Shown piece by piece: positions 33,643-42,891 of a stretch of 64,000 nucleotides of DNA; position 1 is the stretch's first letter, and every line of letters starts with the position of its first letter. A model generated the notes under the pieces. It did no database searches. It had not been told where the DNA came from and saw nothing but the letters and a program-made list of their open reading frames with translations. The stretch covers positions 1 to 64,000 of the forward strand of contig JAFZWH010000063.1 in NCBI GenBank assembly GCA_017617415.1, in the 5' to 3' direction. A program made the position numbers and the translations under genes. The DNA comes from Victivallales bacterium. Lineage in GTDB: Bacteria > Verrucomicrobiota > Lentisphaeria > Oligosphaerales > Oligosphaeraceae.

Positions 33643-34275
33643 ATGAAACTGAAAATCTGCTTTGCGATGATTGCCTGCGCGCTGTTGGCGGTGTGCGCCG
33701 ACGAACCGGCTGCTACTCCGGCGGAAGAGACTGCCGCTCCGAAGGCGCCGAATCCCGTGGTTCGAATCACCACCAGCGTGGGCGACATGCTGGTCGAACT
33801 CTTTGAGGACGAGTGCCCGAACACGGTCGCGAATTTCATCGAGCTGGCCAGCAAGGGCTTCTATATTGATATGTCGTTCCATCGCGTGATTCCGGGCTTC
33901 ATGGCGCAGGGTGGATGCCCCTACTCCAAGTATGAGAATCAGGGGGGACAACCAGGCACCGGCGGCCCGGGATACCGCTTTGCGGACGAATTCAATCCGA
34001 AACTCAAGCACACAGGGCGGGGCATCCTCTCGATGGCCAATTCCGGAGCCAACACCAACGGCAGCCAATTCTTCATCACTTTCGCCGCGACGCCCTGGCT
34101 GGACGGCCATCACACCGTCTTCGGCAAGGTGATCAAGGGACTGGAGATTCTGGACAAGATCGAGAAGGTGGGCACTCAGCAGGGGACTCCCACCAAGAGC
34201 ATCATCTTCAACATTGAGGTGATTTCCAAGCGTGACCACGAGTATCATGTGAAGAAACTGGGAAAAGATAAATAA
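33643..34275 (+). CDS. Exported cyclophilin-type peptidyl-prolyl isomerase
   Basis: 210 aa. Signal peptide (1-20, [24 protein letters not shown] is a poor lipobox), a Pro/Ala/Glu linker, then a cyclophilin domain: [13 protein letters not shown] (active-site Arg), [34 protein letters not shown]. Catalyses proline isomerisation during folding of exported proteins. GGAGAG upstream of ATG. Followed 21 bp later by a lipoprotein gene in the same direction. Confidence 0.93.
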   Translation: MKLKICFAMIACALLAVCADEPAATPAEETAAPKAPNPVVRITTSVGDMLVELFEDECPNTVANFIELASKGFYIDMSFHRVIPGFMAQGGCPYSKYENQGGQPGTGGPGYRFADEFNPKLKHTGRGILSMANSGANTNGSQFFITFAATPWLDGHHTVFGKVIKGLEILDKIEKVGTQQGTPTKSIIFNIEVISKRDHEYHVKKLGKDK

Positions 34276-34296
34276 CTCATTTGTAATAAATAAGTT

Positions 34297-36576
34297 ATGA
34301 ATAAACTCGTGTCCAGTCTGCTTGGCTTTGCCTTGCTGCTTTGCTGGGGCTGCCACAGCGTGCCCGCACCACCAGGCTTTGTCGGCGGTGGCACAGGCAC
34401 GGCCGGGCGCATCGAGTTGCCGACGACATTGTCGAAGGCGGCCCAGTATGCCTTGCTGTGCTGCTACATCGACCAGGAGGGTGACAATGCCGCGCGATGG
34501 GCGGCCGCGAGTCTTGCGGTGGCCCAGAATGCGCGGCTACGCCTTCAAGAGGAATTGTTGGCCGAACAGGCCCTGCCATTGCGCGAAAAGTATTCGGATG
34601 CGCTGACGGTTGGCGCGGATGGAAACCTGGTGTGGCGAGATGGTGCGTTGGCCAATCGGACAGACTGGGAGACGTTGGCGACGATGTTCGCGGAGGTCGA
34701 GGGATTTCTCCTTACGCAGCAGGCGCTTCCGGTGCCAGTGGAGGAAATCCGCAGTTACCTGACTGCTCGCGGAGACTCCGCGCAACTGCGTCGCTTTGAG
34801 GAGTGGGTGAAGAACGGCCATTCCGAGTTGGTGGTGACAGCGGTTGGGCCGTCAGCGCAATTATTTGAATTGCAGCGGCTCCGCGATGCGGCGAACAAAA
34901 AGCGCGAGTTGCTGGCGGTCGAAGGGTATGCCCATGCGGCGATGGACACGGGGCAGGGGCTTCAGGCGATGGAATTGCTTGACGAGGCACTGAAAAGCGT
35001 GGGCAGCGACAATTCGCCGGCGCTTCTGGGCGACTATTCGACCCGTCCACGGCTGGAGGCGATGCGACGACAGGCCCCGCAGCTGGTGGTCTCGCGGGAA
35101 CTTCAGGCACTGAGCGCATTGCTGTTGGAGGGCGATGGCTGGCGTGTCGGCGAGGCGCGTCTTGGGCAGGATTTGGTCGATTGGCGTCAGGATTCGCGTT
35201 TTGCAGATGCGTTGGAGCAGAATGCCGAGGTGATTCGAAATCAGGCGGGCATTTTTCTGCAACAGCGGTCAATGGCCCTGACGGCCGAAGTGAGTGAGTT
35301 GCTGTCGGCAAAGAACTGGTGGAAGTATCGGCGGGCAAAAATGCTTTGCGAGGAGGAGTGGTTCTCCGCGCGGCCTTGCTATTCGGACCCCATCACTGCT
35401 GAGTTGGGAAAAGAACTCCTGGCGGAGGCGGTCAACTGGCATCGAAAGGTGTCGCGCGAGTTGGTGCAATTCTGGCTCGCCATGCAGCAACGGGCGGATG
35501 AAATCGAGGGGCGCTTTGGACTGGTGGCGGCTCTGGATTGGACGCTGCAATCGTTTGCGGAATCCCAACGGACTGGGGCAGATTCGGCGGTGACTGCGGA
35601 GGAACTGACGCTCTCCCAACAACGCGCGGCGCATGCGCGTGAGATGCTGCTGGAGCGGAAACTCCGCCAGCAGTGGAGCATCCAAGGCGTCACGGCGGAA
35701 TTGCCAGGCGCGGGAGTGACTTGGCAACGGGATATCGCGGGGCGGCTGGACGCTTTCCTGAAGGCTTCGCCATTGGAGAGATTCATCCAAGTCCAATTTG
35801 AAACAGCCGATGAAACGGAATTCCAACCAAAGGTCGCCGTGACCGATGGACGGCTTGCGGAATATGGAAGTGCCTCCGAGCCGGAGCGCACTGCCACGCG
35901 GATGTTCCGATGCGTTTCGGAACCCCATCAGAAAATCCAGGAAGGTAATCGTGTCGTTTACACGCAGGAACTCTACGACCAGGAGATTGTCACGCGGACC
36001 ATTGAACGCACGGCGCATATTCGCCTCTCGCTGGTGATTCGGGTGGCGGGGATTCCAGAACGGCGGGTGGAGGTCAATGAGTTCCTCCGGCGGGATTTTG
36101 TCGTGGAGGAGTCCCGTCCATTGCAGGTGGCCGGCCAGCATGTCGTGGAGGATTTGGCGCAGGCACTGCCGGTGGCGACGGAGCCAAAACTGCGCGTGGA
36201 CCGCGTGTGGAGCGAGGGCGAAGTGCTCGATGAGGCACGCCGCCGGGTACTCGACCAGGTGCTCCTGTGGGTGCTGGATGCTCTCGCCGAAGAAATGCTT
36301 GAGCGGTACGAAAGACTTGATGCCTGGTTGGAGAGCGAATTGGAAGATGACGAATTTACCACCCACTCGAACAAGGAGTTCGCTCAATATCTGGAAGCGA
36401 TGGGGGAGTTTTCCGTGCTTCTGGAAACCTGGAAGCCACAGGCTTTGCTTGAAAAACTGCCGCCGTTGCCGGAGAACCCCTCGGAGGCCCACGCCGCAAT
36501 CCATGCGTATTTGACGCAGGTTCTTGAGAAACTCCAGTTCGTTTTGATGACGAATTTGGCGGATGAGGAACGATAG
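34297..36576 (+). CDS. Large helical lipoprotein, unknown function
   Basis: 759 aa. N-terminal signal with a lipobox-like LLCWGC (Cys19), so probably membrane-anchored by lipid. The remainder is soluble, Glu/Leu/Ala/Arg-rich and mostly helical, with no recognised domain. A beta-richer stretch at about 500-620 (FEPHQKIQEGN-like, IRLSLVIRVAGIPERRVEVNEF) may be a separate module. Sits between a cyclophilin and truA; the stop is 2 bp before the truA start, suggesting one transcript. Confidence 0.75.
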   Translation: MNKLVSSLLGFALLLCWGCHSVPAPPGFVGGGTGTAGRIELPTTLSKAAQYALLCCYIDQEGDNAARWAAASLAVAQNARLRLQEELLAEQALPLREKYSDALTVGADGNLVWRDGALANRTDWETLATMFAEVEGFLLTQQALPVPVEEIRSYLTARGDSAQLRRFEEWVKNGHSELVVTAVGPSAQLFELQRLRDAANKKRELLAVEGYAHAAMDTGQGLQAMELLDEALKSVGSDNSPALLGDYSTRPRLEAMRRQAPQLVVSRELQALSALLLEGDGWRVGEARLGQDLVDWRQDSRFADALEQNAEVIRNQAGIFLQQRSMALTAEVSELLSAKNWWKYRRAKMLCEEEWFSARPCYSDPITAELGKELLAEAVNWHRKVSRELVQFWLAMQQRADEIEGRFGLVAALDWTLQSFAESQRTGADSAVTAEELTLSQQRAAHAREMLLERKLRQQWSIQGVTAELPGAGVTWQRDIAGRLDAFLKASPLERFIQVQFETADETEFQPKVAVTDGRLAEYGSASEPERTATRMFRCVSEPHQKIQEGNRVVYTQELYDQEIVTRTIERTAHIRLSLVIRVAGIPERRVEVNEFLRRDFVVEESRPLQVAGQHVVEDLAQALPVATEPKLRVDRVWSEGEVLDEARRRVLDQVLLWVLDALAEEMLERYERLDAWLESELEDDEFTTHSNKEFAQYLEAMGEFSVLLETWKPQALLEKLPPLPENPSEAHAAIHAYLTQVLEKLQFVLMTNLADEER

Positions 36577-36578
36577 GA

Positions 36579-37424
36579 ATGGCTCAGGATGAATCCCCGC
36601 ACGAAGTGACCCGATGGCATCTGTCCATTGCCTACGATGGCACGGCCTTCTATGGCTGGCAGGTGCAACCGCATAACCGCACGGTGCAGGGCGAACTTCT
36701 GCGGCGGCTGCGGCTGATGCTGCGCGCTCCCGACCTGCGCATCTATGGCTCCAGCCGCACGGACTCCGGAGTCCACGCCCTGGACCAGCAGGTCTCCTTC
36801 GAGGTGGTGATGCCGGAGGACATCCCGCCCAACGAGATGGCACGACGGCTGGACCGCTGGCTGCCGGACGATATTCTGCTCAAGTCGGCACGCATCTGCG
36901 ACGCGCCGTTCAATGCCCGCTACGACAACTGCGGGAAGGCCTACACCTATTGCATCTCTCCAGGCATCAAGGTGCATCCGCTCTATACGCGCTTCTTCTG
37001 GAAGGCTCCCCACGAACTGGATGTGGAGGCGATGCGCAGTGCCGCGAAACTGCTGGAGGGTGAACACGACTTCGCCTCGTTCGCGGTGAACCCCGGCAAG
37101 GTGATCGAATGCACGGTGCGCAATCTCCGTCGGCTGGAGGTGCTCACGCCTGGCGACGGTATGGTCTATGTGAATGCAGTGGGGGATAGTTTTTTATATA
37201 AGATGGTACGCAGTCTGGTGGGCTATCTGGTTCACGTGGGGCAGGGCTATGCCAAACCCGAGGAAGCCGCGCGTGTGCTTGACGGAAAGGACCGCAGCCT
37301 GGCGGCGGACTCCGCCCCCGCTCAGGGGCTCTTCCTCGCGAAGGTCTTCTTCTCGCCCGACGAATGGCAAACCTATCAGCCCATTATCCCACCCTTTGAC
37401 TGGAATAAGGTCAGAGTAGTTTAA
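36579..37424 (+). CDS. truA: tRNA pseudouridine(38-40) synthase TruA
   Basis: 281 aa. YDGTAFYGWQVQPHNRTVQGEL, catalytic Asp D62 in SSRTDSGVHALDQ, FNARYDNCGKAYTYCI, and GDSFLYKMVRSLVGYLVHVGQG. Isomerises uridines in the anticodon arm. The stop codon lies within an AGTTTAA heptamer array. Confidence 0.95.
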   Translation: MAQDESPHEVTRWHLSIAYDGTAFYGWQVQPHNRTVQGELLRRLRLMLRAPDLRIYGSSRTDSGVHALDQQVSFEVVMPEDIPPNEMARRLDRWLPDDILLKSARICDAPFNARYDNCGKAYTYCISPGIKVHPLYTRFFWKAPHELDVEAMRSAAKLLEGEHDFASFAVNPGKVIECTVRNLRRLEVLTPGDGMVYVNAVGDSFLYKMVRSLVGYLVHVGQGYAKPEEAARVLDGKDRSLAADSAPAQGLFLAKVFFSPDEWQTYQPIIPPFDWNKVRVV

Positions 37425-37546
37425 AGTTTAAAGGGAAAAGGTTAAAGTTCAGGTCTCAGGCTCTGCCTGGAAGGTGAGAGGTGAGAGGGAGGGACGCGCT
37501 CCGGCGCGCCCTGCGTTGCCTTGGGAGGCGAGAGGGAGGGACGCGC
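37418..37546 (+). repeat. Composite heptamer arrays and 17-bp direct repeat after truA
   Basis: AGTTTAA x2, AGGGAAA, AGGTTAA (37418-37445) overlap the truA stop. GGTGAGA x2 lies at 37473-37486. The 17-mer GAGAGGGAGGGACGCGC occurs at 37483-37499 and again at 37530-37546. The region also encodes the C-terminal tail of the opposing membrane protein gene. Confidence 0.75.
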
Positions 37547-38059
37547 ACCGTCGGGCACAAGTTGGTCGGTCAGGAGGCCTGCGCCGTAGGTACGGAAGTT
37601 TGCTTGGTCGCGGGTATCGGCCTGGATGGTGTATTCATGAGACGCCTGGCTGAAAAAGAGGAAACTATAACTGACAAAGAGTATGGCACATTGGATTCCG
37701 CAGTAGATGGTTCGTCTCAGCAGAAGGGAAAAACGGGTTTGGATTTTGCCGTCGGAATATTTCCGAGGCGCGATAAGTCCCCAGACAAATGCAAAAAATA
37801 CAGGAAGATAGACAAGCAGAAGACCCGTCCGAAACAATAGTGGCCAATTCGGCTCCCAGAATTTCGTCACCACGGCGAGGATGACAATGATGACCTGGAC
37901 AAGCAGTAGCGTTTTTGACGCCCGTACGCAACCAGAGTACCAGCGCGGTGGTGCAGGTTGCTCACCCTCTGGCACTGCGGGGAGGGTGACGGAACTGTTG
38001 ATTGCTATCCCAATCAGTCCGGAAAAGATAGTAAGGATGAGGAGGAGACAGATAAGCAT
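37442..38059 (-). CDS. Multi-pass membrane protein, unknown function
   Basis: About 205 aa from ATG 38059 (an in-frame TTG at 38092 would add 11 residues). Four likely membrane helices: MLICLLLILTIFSGLIGIAI, TLLLVQVIIVILAVVT, LLFRTGLLLVYLPVFFAFVWGLI, IYCGIQCAILFVSYSFLFF. The Pro/Ser/Arg-rich C-terminal 40 residues are encoded by the repeat region shared with the end of truA, so the true C-terminus may differ. Convergent with truA. No family recognised. Confidence 0.65.
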   Translation of the reverse strand: MLICLLLILTIFSGLIGIAINSSVTLPAVPEGEQPAPPRWYSGCVRASKTLLLVQVIIVILAVVTKFWEPNWPLLFRTGLLLVYLPVFFAFVWGLIAPRKYSDGKIQTRFSLLLRRTIYCGIQCAILFVSYSFLFFSQASHEYTIQADTRDQANFRTYGAGLLTDQLVPDGARPSLSPPKATQGAPERVPPSHLSPSRQSLRPEL

Positions 38060-38165
38060 GGGGATGGGCTTGCAAGTTCCCTGTTTCAACAACTTGTGAC
38101 TATTGGCATAATTTAATGCCGATTCAGAATTTACTCCTTAAAGGGCATGGTTGAGGGGGCTTTTT

Positions 38166-39113
38166 TCAGCATTGTTGCTCTTCGTCAGCTGGGTGGTTGG
38201 TAACGTTGAAGGCCTTTGCCTTGAGATGCGGGATTTCCCGCGCATCCATCTTCGTGAAGCCAAAGCACTTCTTCCCCAGGTCTTTCAAGGAGGCACCAAT
38301 CAAATATAGTTCTTTGTCGTCGATGATGAGAAAGCGGTCATGGAACGCCACGCTGGTCCTGATTTCCAGCGTCGGGTACTGCGCATTGAACTTCTCGAGG
38401 TCGGAGGAGGCAAGTCGGTTGCCTCGACTGGAGGTCACGACCACGACGGAGACGCCCAGGGCCTTTTTTGCCAGCATGTCGAGCGTTCCAGGCCCTATCC
38501 AGTTGTCAATCAGCAGAATCGAAGCCCGGGCACGGGCGATCAACTTTTCCATTAGCGAGCAGGCGTCCCACAGTTGACCATCGTAGAAAACGCCCTGTGG
38601 TGGCGGGTCTGTTGTCGCAAGCCGTTCAAGAATTGCATCTACTTTCAAGTCCGTTCTGATTTGCCGTTTTTCCACTGCTTCGATGCGATGGAACATTTGG
38701 GCATTTGCCATGATAAATCGGCGCAGAGCAACAAATGCCCGCATGATGCGTATGTTCACTTCAATGGCGGTATTTGAATGCAGGACACCGCTTAACATGG
38801 CAATTCCTTGCTCTGTAAAAGCGTATGGAAGCTGACGATCGCCACCCCAACTTGAGATGCCATTTTGGCATTTCAAGTCATTCCACTCTTCGGCAGTCAG
38901 CTGGAACATAAAATCTTGGGGAAACCTTGCTCCATTGCGTTTAACCTGCCTGTTTAGCGCCCCTGTCTCCACGCCATACAACCTTGCTATATCACGGTCA
39001 AGGATGACCTGTAGTCCACGAACAGGCTTGATAAGATTTTGTATTCCAATTTCTTCATCGACAATTGCCTGGGGTGAATTGGACTCGTCGGCTTTTGGAT
39101 GCTCCGTCATCAT
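38166..39113 (-). CDS. ORF6N-domain DNA-binding protein with PLD-like C-terminus
   Basis: 315 aa. The N-terminal ORF6N domain (IKPVRGLQVILDRDIARLYGVETGALNRQVKRN, FPQDFMFQLTAEEW, YAFTEQGIAMLSGVLHS) is a Bro/KilA-type DNA-binding module common in phage and mobile DNA. The C-terminal half (SILLIDNWIGPGTLDML, VVVTSSRGNR, FHDRFLIIDDKELYLIGASLKDLG) resembles a single phospholipase D-type HKD-like half-site found in accessory proteins. Upstream lies a 199-bp region duplicated before a second ORF6N gene. Likely an accessory regulator or defence/mobile element component. Confidence 0.8.
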   Translation of the reverse strand: MMTEHPKADESNSPQAIVDEEIGIQNLIKPVRGLQVILDRDIARLYGVETGALNRQVKRNGARFPQDFMFQLTAEEWNDLKCQNGISSWGGDRQLPYAFTEQGIAMLSGVLHSNTAIEVNIRIMRAFVALRRFIMANAQMFHRIEAVEKRQIRTDLKVDAILERLATTDPPPQGVFYDGQLWDACSLMEKLIARARASILLIDNWIGPGTLDMLAKKALGVSVVVVTSSRGNRLASSDLEKFNAQYPTLEIRTSVAFHDRFLIIDDKELYLIGASLKDLGKKCFGFTKMDAREIPHLKAKAFNVTNHPADEEQQC

Positions 39114-39189
39114 AGTGCTTTGAATTCGCTCGTTCTACGCTTGCTTTCGTGGTTGTCGCAGAAGTGCCGTTTTTCCCACATTTCGCTCA

Positions 39190-39388
39190 ATATAGCCGCC
39201 CATTGGGGATTTGCCAGAATCTCACCCCTAAAAATATTAGATTTATCTTTTTGATATTAAAGTATATAAATTCATATAAATTCACATGAAATCACAGTCA
39301 ATGGATACCAACACAGGTACAGGGAATAGAACCGCAGTTCAGCGGTTAAGAGATAATGCCTCTAAACGCGGGGAATCGTCTCTTGGCA
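39190..39388. repeat. 199-bp direct repeat, copy 1
   Basis: Nearly identical to 40879-41077. It is the upstream region of the ORF6N gene and probably carries its promoter (AT-rich 39232-39290). It ends with two stems, AACCGC-AGTTCA-GCGGTT (39330-39347) and AAGAGA (39348-39353) with TCTCTT (39379-39384). In copy 2 the first stem has a G-to-T change. Confidence 0.85.
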
Positions 39389-39618
39389 GAGTTTATCCTT
39401 TTCGGCAGACTTGCAGGGCGAAGGCGGCCAGGTCGAGTTCCTCGGGGACATTGGCCTTCAGGGAACGCCACGCTGGTCTTGATTTCCAGCGTCGGGTATT
39501 GCGCATTGAACTTCTCGAGGTCGGAGGAGGCGAGTTTTACGGAAGCCGAAGGTCAATGCACCAACTTGAGATGCCATTTTGACATTTCAAACGGTGTCAC
39601 TCTTCGTCAGTCAGCCGG
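39385..39618. other. Mosaic of ectopic gene fragments
   Basis: Three copied pieces lie in a row. 39385-39463 matches 54903-54981 (the 3' end of holB) at 77 of 79 positions. 39462-39531 matches 38342-38411 inside the ORF6N/PLD gene at 68 of 70 positions. 39561-39618 is a more diverged copy of about 38847-38904 of the same gene. ORFs crossing the region are chimeric and are not called as genes. The holB junction coincides with a GGCA shared with the end of the 199-bp repeat. Confidence 0.85.
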
Positions 39619-39695
39619 CTTTTTTGAGGGGGCTTAGCGGCGAGTCGTCCAGGACAATCCCAAATACGGGAAGACCCAGAGAGGCGCCCGCAGAA

Positions 39696-40041
39696 TCATT
39701 GCCTCGGCAGCAAGGTCTCGTAGATGGGAGCAAGCTGTTCTGCCAGACCAGGCAGGTCATCCTTCGCGGTCTTCCAGATCATGTTATAGTTTGTCTGCAC
39801 ATAATCGTGTATGAGAATATTGCGCATTCCGACAAGCACCCGCCATGGAATTTCGGGATGCGCCATTTGAAGTTCGGCAGAGATTTGGTTTGCCGCCTCG
39901 CCGATAATTAGGAAATTGTACGAGACCGCATCCCCTTTTCAAAGAGGAAGCAATGAACTCCTCTTTGGCGCAGGAAGTCGCTTCGTTGATTTTGCCGATG
40001 GCCTGCAGAATATGCCCGATGCGTTGCCGGTCGTTGATCAT
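39696..40041 (-). pseudogene. HEPN-domain toxin (HepT/DUF86-like), frameshifted
   Basis: The reading frame starts at ATG 40041 (MINDRQRIGHILQAIGKINEAT) and shifts at a run of four G (plus-strand CCCC, 39932-39935). One G too many is needed to continue into [39 protein letters not shown] and the stop at 39696. The last segment holds the RNase-type RxxxxH motif (R-N-I-L-I-H). In the intact system HepT is an RNase toxin neutralised by the nucleotidyltransferase MntA, encoded immediately upstream with an ATGA overlap. The frameshift may be genuine decay, phase variation or a sequencing error. Confidence 0.8.
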
Positions 40042-40331
40042 AGCGGAATCATGTCCTTTCTTGCCATTGGGCCAAAATCCGGGTCAGCCAAGGAAGACAG
40101 CGGAAGCACATCGACCTTGCAGTTAAGGATGTCGGCAAGATCCAACTGCAAGCCCACCTGGTCAAACAGAGACGCCTCCTCGTTGAAGTCCATAAGGAAA
40201 TCAACATCGCTTTCTGGAGTCTCCTCCTTGCGGGCACAAGAGCCGAACACATATACCTTCTCGGCGTTGTGCTTCTTCGCAATCTGGTAAATCTCGGCCT
40301 TTAGCCGATGCAACTTGTCAAGCTGGCACAT
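40038..40331 (-). CDS. MNT-type nucleotidyltransferase antitoxin (MntA-like)
   Basis: 97 aa from ATG 40331. Minimal nucleotidyltransferase core: G30-S31-C-A-R-K-E-E-T-P-E-S-D42-V-D44 with the paired Asp metal ligands. MntA proteins AMPylate and inactivate HepT. The frame is open upstream to 40406, but MCQLDKLHRLKAEIY is the natural start. Overlaps the frameshifted hepT by four bases. Confidence 0.85.
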   Translation of the reverse strand: MCQLDKLHRLKAEIYQIAKKHNAEKVYVFGSCARKEETPESDVDFLMDFNEEASLFDQVGLQLDLADILNCKVDVLPLSSLADPDFGPMARKDMIPL

Positions 40332-40386
40332 TTTCCACTCTCGCTTCCACTTCCAATAATCTGCGTGAACATAATATATTGCCATT

Positions 40387-40785
40387 TTAAGACATTTCCA
40401 TACCATCAGCAGAGGCTCTCAAGTCATGAAACCCGTTATTCCCTATGGCTGGTTGCTTGAACGCCGTGTTAAAGAACACGAATGGCCGTTTGCGGAGTTC
40501 CATTCGGATGGCGGCTTCCGGCAAATTGGATATCACAAATGGTGATTTCCATTTTCTGAATTCGTCGTCCGACAACTGATACATGAGGCGTTCGGGAAAG
40601 CGATTGATGTTACGTTTGGCCGCCTGGTACAATGCACTTGTCGAAACTCCGTATAACTCCGCCAAATCACGGTCAAGAATGACCTGAGTGCCGCGAATTG
40701 TCAAGATCTGGTCCTGAATTTTGGAGATTGCCGCATTGTGCTCTTGGGGGACAAATATTTGTAATTTGTTGGCTGCTGGTTTCAT
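40387..40785 (-). CDS. Second ORF6N-domain protein, C-terminally disrupted
   Basis: 132 aa from ATG 40785, which has a strong GGAGGAGG upstream. The ORF6N domain (GTQVILDRDLAELYGVSTSALYQAAKRN, FPERLMYQLSDDEFRKW) is normal up to RKRPFVF. There the expected TEQGVAMLS continuation is replaced by FNTAFKQPAIGNNG, so the protein looks truncated or rearranged. Preceded by the second copy of the 199-bp repeat. Confidence 0.7.
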   Translation of the reverse strand: MKPAANKLQIFVPQEHNAAISKIQDQILTIRGTQVILDRDLAELYGVSTSALYQAAKRNINRFPERLMYQLSDDEFRKWKSPFVISNLPEAAIRMELRKRPFVFFNTAFKQPAIGNNGFHDLRASADGMEMS

Positions 40786-40878
40786 CGCCTCCTCCAATTT
40801 TTGCAATCCACTGAAATCATCCTGCTCGTTTCTTCCAAGAAAGACGTGATGACATCGCATCTCGGCATTCTTATCCAA

Positions 40879-41077
40879 ATATAACCGCCCATGGGGGATT
40901 TGCCAGAATCTCATCTCTAAAAATATTAGATTTATCTTTTTTATATTCAAATATATAAATTCATATAAATTCCTGCGAAATCATAGTCAATGGATACCAA
41001 CGTAGGTACAGGGAATAGAACCGCAGTTCATCGGTTAAGAGATAATGCCTCTAAACGCGGGGAATCGTCTCTTGGCA
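40879..41077. repeat. 199-bp direct repeat, copy 2
   Basis: Copy of 39190-39388, positioned upstream of the second ORF6N gene exactly as copy 1 is upstream of the first, which shows duplication of gene plus promoter region. Confidence 0.85.
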
Positions 41078-41117
41078 TTGTATTGTCGAAATTAACTTGC
41101 TGTCGCTCGTGAAAAGG

Positions 41118-41142
41118 GAGTTAATATTTACGATAGTGATTT
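41118..41142 (+). promoter_or_regulatory. Conserved element upstream of prepilin-like gene 1
   Basis: GAGTTAATATTTACGATAGT plus GATTT matches 45272-45295 with only transition differences. Both lie about 200 bp before the ATG of a prepilin-like gene, so a shared promoter or operator is likely. Confidence 0.6.
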
Positions 41143-41314
41143 AATTCACTTGGTCTTTAAGTCATTAGGATTTATTACTATAATTAGGGTAACGACGGAA
41201 ACAACAGTGGATGATTTCCAGTGCGTTTGTCGTTGGCTTTCTATGTTTCCAAGAATCCGCATTTTGTTTTTCCCGTAATAATCCCCCTAACACAACCCAA
41301 GGAGTTTGATTCAA

Positions 41315-42037
<723 letters not shown>

Positions 42038-42054
42038 GATAATATGATCTGCCG

Positions 42055-42091
42055 ATCCGGCTGGGAGGGCTTTTGCTTCTCCCAGCCGGAT
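42055..42091 (+). terminator. Strong hairpin terminator after prepilin-like gene 1
   Basis: ATCCGGCTGGGAG (42055-42067) pairs perfectly with CTCCCAGCCGGAT (42079-42091), a 13-bp stem with only a short TT after it. Confidence 0.7.
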
Positions 42092-42114
42092 TTACACTGT
42101 CAAAAGAGACAGGC

Positions 42115-42231
42115 CGCCATTCCGGCTCCGCGAACCTGCTCTTCGCCGACGGCCATGCGCTCGCCGCCGACAAGCGCGAACTGCTTTCTGAAGTAAATCG
42201 GTACAAAAGAACCTCCCGGCATGCCACGTAG
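42115..42231 (+). pseudogene. Remnant of a prepilin-like gene (H-X9-DG tail only)
   Basis: 39 codons reading RHSGSANLLFADGHALAADK to a TAG stop. This is a perfect H-X9-DG C-terminus of a pseudopilin, but no start or N-terminal region is attached: upstream is the terminator hairpin. It overlaps the start of the next gene. Probably the surviving tail of a deleted paralogue. Confidence 0.65.
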
Positions 42232-42820
42232 CCTTTTGAGCCTTTTGCTGTCTGCCACGGCACTGCTTTGTGCCGCCGAGTGGTCCATAGAACTCAAGGA
42301 CCTCCCCGACGACTACGGCTGCGGCTCGAAGAACATGATGCTCTACTGCCAAAAGGGCATTCCCAGCGTGGGTTGCTTTGTCGGGCACGCGAACCCCCTC
42401 ACGCGCAACGACCGCGTGCTGATGCGCTTTGACCTTGGCGAATATTACCTTCTGGAACAACTTCCCGAAGTGAAGTCGGCGTGGCTGGAGTTCACTGTCC
42501 ACTACCGCACCGCAAATGCCGACGGGCATCAGCTGATTGTCGAGCATCTGGACTACGAGCGCGAGGCATTCGCCAAGGAGGACCTGGCGGCCGACGAGGC
42601 GACGACGGTGGCGCAGGAGCCCATTGCGGAAAAGCGCTACCGGCTGGATGTCACCGCGGCAGTGAAGCACGACCTGGCGGCACGGCGTCTCCATGCGGCC
42701 TTCCGTTTCGCCGCGACCTGCGGAAACGCCGGAAACACCTCCGGGCAGCCCATCGGCTGTGAAATCCGCGTACCGGTCGAACACGCCGGAAACAACCCCA
42801 GGCTCGTGCTGGAATTCTGA
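42221..42820 (+). CDS. Secreted beta-sandwich protein (DNRLRE-like)
   Basis: 199 aa. Signal peptide MPRSLLSLLLSATALLCAAE. The mature part has RVLMRFDLGEYYLLEQLPEVKSAWLEFTVHY and a TAAVKHDLA block, the pattern of DNRLRE/CBM-type jelly rolls in secreted carbohydrate-active proteins. Downstream of the prepilin-like gene and 71 bp before a DUF4838 enzyme. No strong ribosome binding site is visible. Function inferred as carbohydrate or surface binding. Confidence 0.7.
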   Translation: MPRSLLSLLLSATALLCAAEWSIELKDLPDDYGCGSKNMMLYCQKGIPSVGCFVGHANPLTRNDRVLMRFDLGEYYLLEQLPEVKSAWLEFTVHYRTANADGHQLIVEHLDYEREAFAKEDLAADEATTVAQEPIAEKRYRLDVTAAVKHDLAARRLHAAFRFAATCGNAGNTSGQPIGCEIRVPVEHAGNNPRLVLEF

Positions 42821-42891
42821 AGCGCCTTCGGCCAACTTTCCCGCGGCATTTCGCTGCGGGCACCGGCCCCTCATTCCCTAATTACCCTATT

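Noticed and set aside
39328-39390. tRNA-like D-arm sequence (AGTTCAGCGGTTAAGAG) in the 199-bp repeat
   Set aside because: It forms a plain 6-bp hairpin with the preceding AACCGC. No anticodon arm, T arm or acceptor pairing follows.
39286-39637. Two overlapping ORFs of 98 and 93 codons
   Set aside because: They cross the junctions of copied fragments and read those fragments in non-native strand or frame, so they are chimeric artefacts.
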